The notes below the pieces were generated by a model. That model worked only from the letters and a program-made list of their open reading frames with translations. It was not told the origin of the DNA and made no database searches. From Bacteroidota bacterium (GTDB lineage: Bacteria > Bacteroidota > Bacteroidia > Flavobacteriales_D > Crocinitomicaceae), in assembly GCA_024280295.1 (NCBI GenBank), contig JAJRQK010000015.1:1-64000 (forward strand): a stretch of DNA of 64,000 nucleotides, read 5' to 3'. Made by a program: the position numbers and the translations under genes. Below are positions 1-9,003 of the stretch, piece by piece (the first letter of the stretch is position 1; each line of letters opens with the position of its first letter).

Positions 1-1506
1 AACATTTTTTGAAGTAATCCGATACAAATCATTCATTGAACCAATCCAAATTGAAGAATCAGATGCATTATAAGTGTTGCACGTACTTCTTACTTTAAAG
101 AAGTTATAATTGGAATAGGTAGAATCCTGACGTGTCTCAAAAACAAATTTCTTTTTAAGGTAGTCGAAATTAGTGGCAGTTTTGCTAAAAACAATTAGCT
201 TACTTTCGTTTGTAGATGAACAAAGAATGTCTCCCTTAATAAAGGAAATTGCCTTGTTAGCAGAGGCTGAAATAGTAGAAACTACTTGTCCATTTGTGTC
301 AATTTCAAGTAATTTACTGTCTAAGCGTAAATAAAAATGATTGTTCCATTTATTAAATTCGAAGATGGAGGAGTTTTGTTCTTTTTGAGGTGAAAAAAAA
401 ACTTTCAACTTATCATTTTCTAACACATATATAGTTCCCTTACTTGAAGCAGTATATATTTTATTGTTGACTGAGAGTAGCCTGAAAATTTTATTCTTCT
501 GAGTTACATCTTCTGTATTAATCGTTGAAACATCTAATGACGGATAATAATACAAACCATTTTCTAGTGTAGATACCCAAAGTGATTGACCAATAAACAG
601 CGCATTTGTAATACTATACTCTTTAAGTAGGTGCCTAATTGAACCGTCATTTTTTAAAATGAACAATCCGTTTTGAGTGCTTACAATCAAAAGATTGTTC
701 TTAGAGTAAGCATTAATAATTTTGTTTGATTTCACTAATTGATTAATGCTATTTGACAGTGTTAGACTATCATTAGATATGCTGTAAAATTTATTTTCTC
801 GGTTCTTCCATGTGTTTACAAAGTAAGGAATTGTATCATTTAGGAAATAAAATCCTACTGCGATATGATAGTCTGAAGCATTATTTCTTTTGATGATTTG
901 AGTTGTTTTATTTTTTTTATGGTAAAATCCCATAAATATTTCATTATTCGAACACTGCACAGTAAAATACACTTTGTCTGAGGTTGCTAAATAGACATCT
1001 GTTTTTACAACCTTATTTTCAAATTTTGGCAGCGAAATCGAATCAATACTCTCCGAATTAAGATGAAAATTGTATAAATAATTGCTGTTTGAAGAAACCC
1101 ATATATCATCTTCAAACGTATCAATCGTATAATCTATAAACCCAGTTGAGAAGTAATCTTGCCAGTCCAATACTAGTTTAACAGAATCACTTTCAATTCT
1201 AAGGATTTTGTTTGAAAAAGACATACAATATAAATTCCCTTTGCTGTCCTTAATAAACTTGGTAACTGATCCATTTTTCGACTGGTCATTGAATAAAGGG
1301 AATGTATTATACCCATCAAATCGAAAAATACCAATATCAGTAGCTAAATATAAATTACCATCCTCCATAGGAGCGATGTCGTAGGTAGTATTAGTAGGGA
1401 GTCCAGTATCTATGTTGAAATTTATTCTTTCGGAGTTTTGTGCGATACTATTCCCCCAAAAAAAAAGGAGAAAAGTAACGTGAAATATTAATTTTTCGAC
1501 TAACAT
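1..1506 (-). CDS. Two-component propeller sensor, N-terminal part (runs off window)
   Basis: The frame is open from an ATG at 1506 to the window edge (502 codons) with no stop, so only the N-terminal part is seen. Residues 1-23 are a hydrophobic signal sequence ending in IAQN. Residues 34-65 carry a typical regulator-propeller pattern (TGLPTNTTYDI, then LYLATDIGIFRFDG), and similar G-N-L-Y/W-type blades recur. In Bacteroidota such periplasmic propellers precede a transmembrane helix and a LytS-like histidine kinase domain; that part would lie outside the window and is inferred. The start is one base after the stop of the LytTR regulator, so the two are translationally linked and probably form a signalling pair. 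The ligand is unknown. Confidence 0.75.
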   Translation of the reverse strand, partial: MLVEKLIFHVTFLLFFWGNSIAQNSERINFNIDTGLPTNTTYDIAPMEDGNLYLATDIGIFRFDGYNTFPLFNDQSKNGSVTKFIKDSKGNLYCMSFSNKILRIESDSVKLVLDWQDYFSTGFIDYTIDTFEDDIWVSSNSNYLYNFHLNSESIDSISLPKFENKVVKTDVYLATSDKVYFTVQCSNNEIFMGFYHKKNKTTQIIKRNNASDYHIAVGFYFLNDTIPYFVNTWKNRENKFYSISNDSLTLSNSINQLVKSNKIINAYSKNNLLIVSTQNGLFILKNDGSIRHLLKEYSITNALFIGQSLWVSTLENGLYYYPSLDVSTINTEDVTQKNKIFRLLSVNNKIYTASSKGTIYVLENDKLKVFFSPQKEQNSSIFEFNKWNNHFYLRLDSKLLEIDTNGQVVSTISASANKAISFIKGDILCSSTNESKLIVFSKTATNFDYLKKKFVFETRQDSTYSNYNFFKVRSTCNTYNASDSSIWIGSMNDLYRITSKNV

Positions 1507-1507
1507 T

Positions 1508-2257
1508 TTATACTTCTCTTGATTTCAAAAAAAAGGTAAAATCTTTACGATAACTTTTCGCGATAGAAGCCGTGCATTTTTGTTCTAATTCAATAATACA
1601 TTCTTTCCTCTTATAGTTTGTAACAAATTCTTTGTTTACAATAAAAGAGCGATTAGTCTTAAAAAACTTATTACTCTGCTCCAATAAAAACTCAAATTTA
1701 TTAAGACTTTTACTTGCTAATATAGTTTTACGATTAGATAGAAATATTTTGCAATATGCCCGATCGGCTTGTAGCATTATAATGTCCTTACTATCTAGTA
1801 TTATTTGACCTGAAATATGTGAAATACAAATTTTAGTTAAAGACTTCGCGCTCAAATTTTCTTTAAGAACTTTGATGTTATTGTAAACTCCAGCTCCCTT
1901 TCTCTTATAGATTTTATCAATTGCAGATTCTAGTCGATCAATTTGAACTGGCTTCAATAAATAATCAATCGCTGAAACCTCAAACGCTTTAATCGCATAA
2001 TCTGAATAAGCTGTAATAAAGACAATTTCAAAATTTATATCCTCAAAATAATCTAATAGTTTAAAACCAGATTCTTTTGGCATTTCTATATCTAAAAAAA
2101 CAATATCTGGTTGATAGTCATTTATTGCAGCAACAGCATCTTTAACATTGGCACATTCCTTTACAACCTCTACTTTTTTTGTGTGAAAACTAGAGAGACT
2201 ATACCTGATAACATCTCTTGCATTCTTTTCATCATCTACTATTATCGCAGTAAGCAT
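1508..2257 (-). CDS. LytTR-family response regulator
   Basis: 249 residues. The receiver domain spans about residues 1-120, with acidic pocket D8/D9, phospho-acceptor D56 in VFLDIEMP, T82 in FITAY and K102 in LLKPV, so all switch residues are present. Residues about 140-249 form a LytTR DNA-binding domain (ISGQIILDSKDIIMLQADRAYCKIFL and the NRSFIVNK region). Family knowledge: AgrA/LytR-type activators driven by LytS-like kinases. The following gene, one base away, encodes the propeller sensor, which is the probable partner. Target genes cannot be read from the sequence. Confidence 0.93.
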   Translation of the reverse strand: MLTAIIVDDEKNARDVIRYSLSSFHTKKVEVVKECANVKDAVAAINDYQPDIVFLDIEMPKESGFKLLDYFEDINFEIVFITAYSDYAIKAFEVSAIDYLLKPVQIDRLESAIDKIYKRKGAGVYNNIKVLKENLSAKSLTKICISHISGQIILDSKDIIMLQADRAYCKIFLSNRKTILASKSLNKFEFLLEQSNKFFKTNRSFIVNKEFVTNYKRKECIIELEQKCTASIAKSYRKDFTFFLKSREV

Positions 2258-2486
2258 TCTACATGTTTATAAAAATGGAGGCGTTAGTTAATAATATTAA
2301 AAATAGAATTATTTTTTGAGTCAAAACTGTTTTTTTGCAAAACACCACAGTATTATTTTCCCTAGCAAGCAAGAATTTTCCCGAATACGATACTTTTAAT
2401 TGAATTAAGTTACAAAAAATTCACTTGGGTTTCATGCTCACTATTCTGTTGATCGTTTGATAAAACATCAATTAGTTCAAAAAAAC

Positions 2487-2517
2487 TTGCTAGAATCAAA
2501 ACTATCCATATATTTGC
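2487..2517 (+). promoter_or_regulatory. Bacteroidota-type promoter for the Rrf2 gene
   Basis: TTG at 2487-2489, a 19-base spacer, then TATATTTGC at 2509-2517, an exact match to the Bacteroidota -33/-7 consensus (TTG-N19-TAnnTTTGY). Predicted transcription start is near 2521, giving a leader of about 22 bases before the ATG at 2543. Confidence 0.7.
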
Positions 2518-2542
2518 ATACGAAATACGCTGTATATTTAGT

Positions 2543-2971
2543 ATGAGTTATTCTTTGTCCTTCACAAAATCAATCCTTGTAGTGATTTTTATCTCTGATA
2601 AGATTCGACAAAAACAATTCGAATTTGTTTCTACAGCAGATATTTCGAAGTATTTGAGTATCCCGAAGCCAACGCTAGTGAAAATACTTCAGAACTTAAA
2701 TGCTGCAAATATTATTGAGACAAAAGAAGGAAAACTAGGAGGGATTCGCTTGATGAAAAAACCATCTGATATTACTGTCTTAGAGATCTTGAAAGCAATG
2801 GAGCAAGGAAAATCTTTGTTTCAGACATCATTTAATATTCTAGCAGAAGGGAAGCGGCCTAACTCAGCACAGAAGGCAATCAAATCGGTCTTATTTGATG
2901 CTGAACAGAAGTTGCATAATGAACTCTCCTGCAAAACCATCGAAGAAATGCTCATCGAAATGGATCAATAA
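2543..2971 (+). CDS. Rrf2-family transcriptional regulator
   Basis: 142 residues, normal length for Rrf2. The winged helix occupies about residues 1-85: TADISKYLSIPKPTLVKILQ is the recognition helix region and EGKLGGIRL is the wing. The family often senses with an Fe-S cluster held by three cysteines around residues 90-110. Here that loop has none (a single Cys near 130), so a cluster like that of IscR or NsrR is unlikely, and another ligand or mode is inferred. A strong promoter lies upstream and a methyltransferase 43 bases downstream on the same strand, probably co-transcribed. Confidence 0.9.
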   Translation: MSYSLSFTKSILVVIFISDKIRQKQFEFVSTADISKYLSIPKPTLVKILQNLNAANIIETKEGKLGGIRLMKKPSDITVLEILKAMEQGKSLFQTSFNILAEGKRPNSAQKAIKSVLFDAEQKLHNELSCKTIEEMLIEMDQ

Positions 2972-3014
2972 TTTTTTACTAAAACTAACCATACTTAATA
3001 TACCGTTTAATAAT

Positions 3015-3635
3015 ATGTCTTTTTCAAAATTCTTCTCGCGAATACAAGAAACGCAATGGTATGACGAGCTTCTTCGTCCGGTTATTAAAACAGTTAACAA
3101 AGATTCTCGAATACTCGATATTGGCACTGGCCCAGCAAAATTACTCGAATTACTTGTTGAAGAAAAAAATGTTGATTGCACTGGCTTAGACACAAACAAA
3201 GACATGCTTCATGAAGCCAAATTAAAACTTGGAAAAACTGACATTGAACTCGTTCATGTTAATCCAGGCGATTCCTATCCGTTTAAAAATGAAACATTTG
3301 ATGATGTGATACTGTGCAGTATTCTATTTAATTTGAAGGATGATGCCTTTGATCAGGTATTCGAAGAATCAATCCGTGTCACAAAACAAGGAGGGAGATT
3401 AATTATTCTTACACCAACCGGCAACGGCTCGACTCTTCGTTTAGCAACAAAATTTGCTCCATTTAAAAATCGGTCAATGTTTACTTGGCAGAAAGCGACA
3501 AAGAGCAATGCAAAAAAGTGGGCTAAGGCTGATCCGGTTGCAGCATACGCAAGTAAGAACAACATGGATTACTCTAAAGAAGCTATCTTATATGATTTTG
3601 CTCAACTAGAAACTTTACAAATTCCTGTAAAGTGA
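3015..3635 (+). CDS. Class I SAM-dependent methyltransferase
   Basis: 206 residues from the ATG at 3015. A longer reading frame starts at 2895 inside the Rrf2 gene, but the residues before 3015 do not resemble the family, so the internal ATG is preferred. Motif I is RILDIGTGPAKLLELL (about 31-46), an acidic residue ends strand 2 (GLDTNKDML), and the post-I DDVILCSILFNL segment matches motif II. The protein is most like small-molecule methyltransferases of the UbiE/COQ5 type, but the substrate cannot be told. It follows the Rrf2 regulator and probably shares its transcript. Confidence 0.85.
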   Translation: MSFSKFFSRIQETQWYDELLRPVIKTVNKDSRILDIGTGPAKLLELLVEEKNVDCTGLDTNKDMLHEAKLKLGKTDIELVHVNPGDSYPFKNETFDDVILCSILFNLKDDAFDQVFEESIRVTKQGGRLIILTPTGNGSTLRLATKFAPFKNRSMFTWQKATKSNAKKWAKADPVAAYASKNNMDYSKEAILYDFAQLETLQIPVK

Positions 3636-3704
3636 TTAACTAAAAAAATTTACCTCAATCTATATAATAAACATATCTCGTATAGAGATTAAAACAAATC
3701 AAAA

Positions 3705-4316
3705 ATGAAAACAAGTCGAATTAAAAAAGCTGCATTCGGTGTAGCATTCATCACATTGACTTCACTTGGTGCAATGGCTCAAATTGATGCTCCTGCAACA
3801 GAAGAAAGGAAAACAAAGTTCTCTGTTGAGGTTGATCCTTCAACTTTTGCCCTTAGAGGATATGGGTTACACCTTAGAGTTCAACCAAAAAACAGTGATC
3901 ATTTCTTATTTGGTGCTGGAACGTATGCACTAGATTTCCCAAAGGTCCTTGTAAATCTTAATGAATTAAATCGCGACGCTGGGTGGTATACACGACTTAA
4001 ACAAGGCTACGGATTATTTACAGAATACCATTTTTCTGAAGTGAATAGAAAATGGTATGTGGGAACTCAAGTTGCTCTCCAGCAGTATCAAATACAAAAG
4101 GATTACTACGACGGTGAATCAAAATTTTCGAACATTCTTGTAATGGGATTAGGCGGTTATACTCTACAACCCTTCGATTTTGATCTCTATTTTAAATTTT
4201 GGGGAGGAATTGGATATACAAAACAAATTGCTGGGGATAATTTTATAGGAAACGCTACATACGACGTATCACCAATACTTCTCTTTGGTGCACTTCATCT
4301 GGGATACACATTTTAA
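3705..4316 (+). CDS. Outer-membrane beta-barrel protein, function unknown
   Basis: 203 residues. A signal peptide covers about 1-25 (AFITLTSLGAMAQ). The rest is alternating aromatic/polar strands (FWGGIGYTKQIAG, ALHLGYTF) ending in an aromatic residue, the usual picture of a small porin-like barrel. It resembles uncharacterised Bacteroidota proteins annotated as DUF3575-like or OmpA-barrel-like; I do not recognise a specific family. The next gene, a lipoprotein, begins 23 bases on, so the two may be co-transcribed. Confidence 0.7.
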   Translation: MKTSRIKKAAFGVAFITLTSLGAMAQIDAPATEERKTKFSVEVDPSTFALRGYGLHLRVQPKNSDHFLFGAGTYALDFPKVLVNLNELNRDAGWYTRLKQGYGLFTEYHFSEVNRKWYVGTQVALQQYQIQKDYYDGESKFSNILVMGLGGYTLQPFDFDLYFKFWGGIGYTKQIAGDNFIGNATYDVSPILLFGALHLGYTF

Positions 4317-4339
4317 CGCAATAGCTAAACAATAGAAAA

Positions 4340-5338
4340 ATGAAAAATAACAAAATGAAAATAGTGATCACTCTTTTTGTGGCACTAATAGTAACAGTAT
4401 CCTGTAAGAAACCCGTTGTCAAACCTCTTCCAGAGAATTATGCTTTATCGGAAACCTCATTGTATCCCGAAGGAATTGCTTTCAGTCAAACAACTGGATT
4501 CACTTATGTCGGCTCATATTACAAAGGGAAAGTTGTGAAGATGGATTTAGATGGAGTGGTAAGTGATTTTATTATTGACCCAAGTTTGGTTGCTGTAGTT
4601 GGAATTTTGATCGATGAGGAAAACAATAGGCTTTGGCTTTGCAATTCTGATGCTGGAATTTCTTTAAACTCTGGTGCTGCTACAACAGGAATTTTAGCGG
4701 AAGTAATCGCTTATGATTTAACAACTGGTGCTAAATTCAAAACGATTGATTTAAGTAGCCTGTATGCTGGTGGGCATTTCCTAAACGATATTGTTATGGA
4801 TGGAAGTGGAAACCTCTACATTACAGATAGTTTTTCTCCTGTTGTTTACAAAATTGATGCAAATGATAATGCTTCAGTACTTGTAAGTGACCCGATATTT
4901 AATGTTCCACCACAAACATTTGGGTTAAACGGAATCGTTTATCATCCTGACAATTACCTTATCGTTGGAAAAGCATTCGATGGAACGTTGTACAAAATAC
5001 CTCTTAACAATCCAACTTCTATTCAACAAATCACATTGAACTCTTCTGTGAACTCATTGGATGGAATGCTTCTAATTGACAATAATACATTGGCATTGGT
5101 GAGTAATAATTTCACAGGAGCTCCATTTATGGAAGCTGTTTACAAGATTGAAACTAGTAATTCTTGGACTACAGGAAGCATCACGAGTACTTTTACAGAC
5201 CTTAAAGGTCAATACCCAACAACTATGACCGAGATTAATAATGGATTATTTGTAAGTTTTGGCTACTTTCCAGAATTGATTGATCCTACTTCAGCTCCTA
5301 ATAGTGGATTTGAACTTCAGAAAATTACATTCTTATAG
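4340..5338 (+). CDS. SMP-30/gluconolactonase-like beta-propeller lipoprotein
   Basis: 332 residues. The signal peptide ends in a lipobox (IVTVSC, lipidated Cys at about 22), so it is a lipoprotein. The body has repeated propeller blades: YPEGIAFSQTTGFTYVGSYY, FLNDIVMDGSGNLYITDS, and LNGIVYHPDNYLIVG. This layout matches the SMP-30/strictosidine synthase-like superfamily, whose members are calcium-dependent lactonases. Metal ligands cannot be assigned with certainty here, so enzymatic activity is inference. The leader carries two near ATGs (codons 1 and 6), both before the hydrophobic core. Confidence 0.75.
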   Translation: MKNNKMKIVITLFVALIVTVSCKKPVVKPLPENYALSETSLYPEGIAFSQTTGFTYVGSYYKGKVVKMDLDGVVSDFIIDPSLVAVVGILIDEENNRLWLCNSDAGISLNSGAATTGILAEVIAYDLTTGAKFKTIDLSSLYAGGHFLNDIVMDGSGNLYITDSFSPVVYKIDANDNASVLVSDPIFNVPPQTFGLNGIVYHPDNYLIVGKAFDGTLYKIPLNNPTSIQQITLNSSVNSLDGMLLIDNNTLALVSNNFTGAPFMEAVYKIETSNSWTTGSITSTFTDLKGQYPTTMTEINNGLFVSFGYFPELIDPTSAPNSGFELQKITFL

Positions 5339-5375
5339 GTAGAAGTAGATGCTTTCGTTTTTTACTTTTATGAAA

Positions 5376-5478
5376 CCTAGATTGAAATGCTAATGCAAGT
5401 TTTTAGTTTAAAAAATCCCTTGGTTGTAAAACTAAGGAAAAAGCTAAATAGTTGTATTTATGACAAAAAACATTTACT
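5376..5478 (+). mobile_element. Solo end of an IS30-family element (relic)
   Basis: About 103 bases match, with roughly ten differences, the reverse complement of 43736-43838, the promoter-side end of the IS30 element at 42778-43838. Shared parts include the terminal sequence CCTAGATTNAAATGCTAATG, the TTAGTTTAAAAAA run, the CCCTTGGTT hairpin and the first codons of the transposase (ATGACAAAAAA). Homology stops after the fifth or sixth codon. An 82-codon frame starting at 5387 is an artefact of this relic. No second end is seen nearby. Confidence 0.8.
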
Positions 5479-5534
5479 GATAAAATTCAAACCGATTAAA
5501 TCATTACTTTTACAACAGTCAAACATAACAAGCC

Positions 5535-5963
5535 ATGAAAAAAAAATCTACTGGACAGCTACGACTTTTTATTATCGTACTGATCTTGAGCTTAAACTCC
5601 TTACAATCCAGGGCAAACGAAGTCATTCCAATTGATAAAATCTCACCTTGTGAAACAATCGGTGAATGGACTCAAATGTCTCGGGAAAATGATATTTCCA
5701 TTTTCTATTCAACAATTACATGTAATGGTGAAACGTTTTTAGCGATAAAATTCGAAAACACCAGTACGATAGAGCTTAAATTTATTTGGAGTTTATCTCA
5801 AAATTCAGAAAACCTTAGAATCACTGAAGATGAAATGCAAGAAACAATGCTTTACTTAGATTCAAATGAGAGTCACATATACAAAGGGACATACCTGATT
5901 GCTATAAACAACGAAGACGACTTTTCGAATTTTGAGGTCTCAGTTCAAACTATAAAAAACTAA
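5535..5963 (+). CDS. Secreted protein of unknown function
   Basis: 142 residues with a signal peptide (residues about 10-27, LFIIVLILSLNSLQSRA). The mature part is a compact predominantly beta segment with one cysteine pair (SPCETIGEW and STITCNGE) and the stretch FENTSTIELKFIWSL, reminiscent of small immunoglobulin-like folds. I do not recognise a family. It begins with a run of nine A after ATG, a possible slippage site. It ends four bases before the next T9SS cargo gene, so the two form one transcription unit. This suggests a surface or periplasmic partner of that protein (inference). Confidence 0.65.
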   Translation: MKKKSTGQLRLFIIVLILSLNSLQSRANEVIPIDKISPCETIGEWTQMSRENDISIFYSTITCNGETFLAIKFENTSTIELKFIWSLSQNSENLRITEDEMQETMLYLDSNESHIYKGTYLIAINNEDDFSNFEVSVQTIKN

Positions 5964-5967
5964 GATC

Positions 5968-7743
5968 ATGGCAAATTCTAGATTAAAAATTATAGTAGGA
6001 ATACTTGTTTCATCATTCACCTTTTTAAGTTCTGCTCAATGTCCTGTTATTGAATGTCCTGTTGATGTTGTGAATAATAATGACTCATCCATGTGCGATG
6101 CGATCGTGATTTATTCTATGCCAACTGTAACAGATACTTGCGGGCTATTAAATACACAAGTGTTTAACTATACAGGCACGCAGGAAAGCTTTATTGTGCC
6201 TGCTGGCATAACAAATATTACCGTGGACGCCTATGGTGCTCAAGGTGGCACTAACTCTCCAGGTACAAATATTAATTATGGTGGTCATGTTCAGGCAGAT
6301 ATAGCTGTTACACCAGGGACAGTCATTTATGTGAATGTTGGTGAAAAACCAATGGGGCTTACTGGCGGCTGGAACGGTGGAGGAAATGGCGAAACTGCGG
6401 GGATCGGTGGTGGTGGTGCTTCCGATATTAGAATTGGAGGTACTACATTAACTGACCGAATGGTTGTTGCTGGTGGTGCTGGCGGCGGTGGTTTCTGGTC
6501 AGGACAAGAAGTACATGGCGGATTAGGTGGTGGACTTATTGGCGGAACTGGGTACCGTGTTTCGATTGCAAATATTGGAGGTGATCCAGGAACACAAACT
6601 TCCAGTGGAAATGGTACTTGCGGATCGTTTAACAATCCTATCTGTACGGGTGGATTTGGATTTGGGGGAGCTCCATCTGCTTGTGGATGTGAAGGTTATG
6701 GCGGCGGCGGCGGATGGTACGGTGGTGCGGGAAGCGGGAATTGTCGTGGCGGTGGCGGCGGAAGTAGTTATACGGATCCTTTAGCAACTAATGTAACACA
6801 CAGTCAGGGAGTTCGCATTGGAAATGGTGAAATAACAATCTCATGGGTAGCAAGTATTACAACTCCAATAATTACTCAAATTGCAGGAATGGCAAGTGGT
6901 TCTACGTTTCCATTAGGGGTAACAGTGAATACTTTTGTGACTGAAAATCAAGGCGGCTTAGATACTTGTTCTTTCACAATCACAGTTGTAGACGCAGAAA
7001 TTCCAACGATTAATTGTTTAAGTGACATAGAGGTTTGTGAAGGAACTTCGATAAATTCTCCATCTACTTCTGATAATTGTCCTGGAGAGGTTGTAAACTA
7101 TACTTTATCTGGAGTTACAACAGGTTTAGGAGGTTCAAACATCAACAGTGTTATGTTCAATATAGGAACAACCCTTGTTGCTTTTGTTGTTACAGATGCC
7201 GCAGGAAATCAAGATTCATGCTCATTTAATGTTATTGTGAATCCTTTACCAACTGTTAATATATCTCCGTTTGCCATAGATTCAATATGCGATTACAATC
7301 AAGCAATTGTGCTACCTATGGGATCACCTGTTTCTGGAGTTTATTCTGGAACTGGTGTGAGTGGAACTAATTTTGATCCATCTCAAGCGAGTCAAGGAAC
7401 TAATTGGATTACCTACACATATACGGATTCAATTGGCTGTGTTAATTCAGATTCAACCTCTATTTACGTCGATGGATGTGCTAACTTAGAAGAAGGGTTT
7501 CAATTAATTAAGATCTCTGCTTATCCAAACCCGACTAATGGATTAGTGACGATTTCATTTGCCAATTTTAATGATGTAGTGGATTTCACATTAACAACCT
7601 TAGATGGCAAAATTGTTCACCAAGAAATGGGTTATTCTGATTCCTCAATCAGCGTTGATTTAAGTCTTGAGCCAAAAGGTGTTTATCTTATCCAAATCGA
7701 AAGTGATCAAACACGACGCACATTGAAACTTATTAAAAACTAA
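5968..7743 (+). CDS. Glycine-rich/HYR-domain surface protein with T9SS type A sorting domain
   Basis: 591 residues. Signal peptide about 1-23 (FLSSAQC). Residues about 60-290 form a glycine-rich lectin-like segment (AGGAGGGGFWSGQ, GGGGGSSYTD) resembling the domain of eukaryotic-like glycine-rich receptors. After it come two HYR-like modules (about 330-430; IPTINCLSDIEVCEGTSI, CSFNVIVNPLP). The C-terminal ~75 residues are a T9SS type A sorting domain (SAYPNPTNGLVTI ... GVYLIQIESDQ ... LKLIKN). It is therefore exported by the Por system and anchored or released at the surface. The role is probably adhesion (inference). It is co-transcribed with the small secreted protein upstream. Confidence 0.85.
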   Translation: MANSRLKIIVGILVSSFTFLSSAQCPVIECPVDVVNNNDSSMCDAIVIYSMPTVTDTCGLLNTQVFNYTGTQESFIVPAGITNITVDAYGAQGGTNSPGTNINYGGHVQADIAVTPGTVIYVNVGEKPMGLTGGWNGGGNGETAGIGGGGASDIRIGGTTLTDRMVVAGGAGGGGFWSGQEVHGGLGGGLIGGTGYRVSIANIGGDPGTQTSSGNGTCGSFNNPICTGGFGFGGAPSACGCEGYGGGGGWYGGAGSGNCRGGGGGSSYTDPLATNVTHSQGVRIGNGEITISWVASITTPIITQIAGMASGSTFPLGVTVNTFVTENQGGLDTCSFTITVVDAEIPTINCLSDIEVCEGTSINSPSTSDNCPGEVVNYTLSGVTTGLGGSNINSVMFNIGTTLVAFVVTDAAGNQDSCSFNVIVNPLPTVNISPFAIDSICDYNQAIVLPMGSPVSGVYSGTGVSGTNFDPSQASQGTNWITYTYTDSIGCVNSDSTSIYVDGCANLEEGFQLIKISAYPNPTNGLVTISFANFNDVVDFTLTTLDGKIVHQEMGYSDSSISVDLSLEPKGVYLIQIESDQTRRTLKLIKN

Positions 7744-7914
7744 TAAGACCGATCTTAAAATCGGTAATGATTTAATTGACCCATTATTTGATATTTTATG
7801 ACCTTGCGTCCAAAAGTTTTCCAAATACACTTAAAAAGTCGCTTTACGCCAACAAACACGTTTATCCAGAAAATAAGTCAATATCTAGCTTCATCTCGGT
7901 TTATTTGGACATCG

Positions 7915-8690
7915 AAACTCTTTTAACACCTTCCTTTACTTGATTACACACGTAATCCAATGACAAATAGTGGTACAAGTAGAATCTTATTTTTTCTAAC
8001 AAATTTGAAAATGCTATGCTTCCTTTAACAATTGTACGTTTTATCAGTTTTAGAAGCAAATAGTTGATTAAGGCAATCATAAATCTGTTATTTTACTGCA
8101 TTCTCACTTGTTCCCCAAAAAGGGTTTACTTGTAAATTCTGTTTTTAACGCTTTGAAAAACAATTCAATATCTCAACGTTTTTTGTAGAGTTACGCTATG
8201 GTATTATACTCCCAATCCAATTGGTTTGTGATGATTACTATTATCTTGTTTTCATCTTCTTTGTAAACATGTGCCAATTTCAATTTGTGTTCTGAGACAC
8301 CTGTTTCTATTGCCTTATTTGAGGTCAGTTGTATAATCTCATCCTTTAATATGTTTTGGTCAATAATATCGGGCAAGCCTAATTCTTCAATGGTTTGATA
8401 CTTGGTGTTACTTTTTATTCTGGTCACAAATACATTTTCTGCATTTATGCTGTTTAGCATTAATGAGAAGTAAAAATACGCTCTATCTTCAACAATTATG
8501 GTGTCTTTCGAGAAAATTAATTGTCCTAAACCGTGCCGATCATGAACTTTTGCTTCACTGATGTTAACTACTTGTGGGACCATTAATGTGTCGTCTCAGG
8601 CAGTGTGCAATTTAATTCTTAGCTGTCCGAAACTCTGCCCAGTCGAACATAGACAAACACAGTGATATGATTGAGCTGTCTGAAAGTTAA
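7915..8690 (-). pseudogene. IS4-family transposase pseudogene
   Basis: On the minus strand, conserved IS4 blocks appear in order but in several frames. DSSIISLCLSMFDWAEF (around 8690-8640) carries the first catalytic Asp. After a frameshift comes IKLHTA, a stop, then DDTLMVPQVVNISEAKVHD, then DTIIVEDRAYF with the second catalytic Asp. Two stops replace residues in YKKR(W)DIELFFKALK, which holds the catalytic Glu. After another shift come MIALINYLLLKLI and FYLYHYLSLDYVCN. At least three stops and two frameshifts make it dead. The longest clean stretch is 8191-8583. The N-terminal third of a normal transposase is not recognisable. Confidence 0.85.
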
Positions 8691-8801
8691 GGCTACAAAC
8701 AGGTAGTATGTCTTATATTTAATACAGCCTTTATCTGTTTTGTATGTATTGGTGCAGCATTCAAGAAGCCAGTGAGGTACCAAATCTAAAATTTACCTAA
8801 T

Positions 8802-8930
8802 AAGTGGTTTGTTGGTATTTTTGTTCCGTCGGAAGAGTCCCATATTTATAACATTTTTTGTCGAACTCAAAAATAAGGGATTCTAAAGATTTTTTAAAAT
8901 TTCGACTTTCGGATGCTAATGTTAGAAAAT
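8802..8930. repeat. Dispersed repeat, copy 1 (interrupted)
   Basis: Positions 8802-8837 match the reverse complement of 28626-28661 with two mismatches in 36. After about 50 unrelated bases the match resumes (TTTCGACTTTCGGATGCTAATG near 8897-8920 against the reverse complement of about 28594-28620). Copy 1 thus looks like copy 2 with an insertion. The family of the repeat is not identified. Confidence 0.6.
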
Positions 8931-8971
8931 AATAATTATAAACAAGCAGCATGATCTTAACCTAGTGTCCA
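8916..8971 (+). mobile_element. 3' end of an IS3-family element (relic)
   Basis: The plus strand reads the last codons of an IS3 OrfB (LENNNYKQAA then stop) followed by the element end CCTAGTGTCCA at 8961-8971. This is nearly identical to the reverse complement of 14306-14345, the transposase 3' end of the IS3 copy at 14306-15360. Only this tail survives. Confidence 0.75.
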
Positions 8972-9003
8972 GTTTTTTGTTGCAAGTCCAGTATGCCATG
9001 TCT

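Noticed and set aside
5387..5635. 82-codon frame upstream of the small secreted protein
   Set aside because: Its first half is IS30 end DNA and its second half overlaps the real gene in another frame.
6327..6784. Frames on both strands in the glycine-rich segment
   Set aside because: They are by-products of the GGN-rich repeats of the T9SS gene; proline- or valine-rich composition fits shadow frames.
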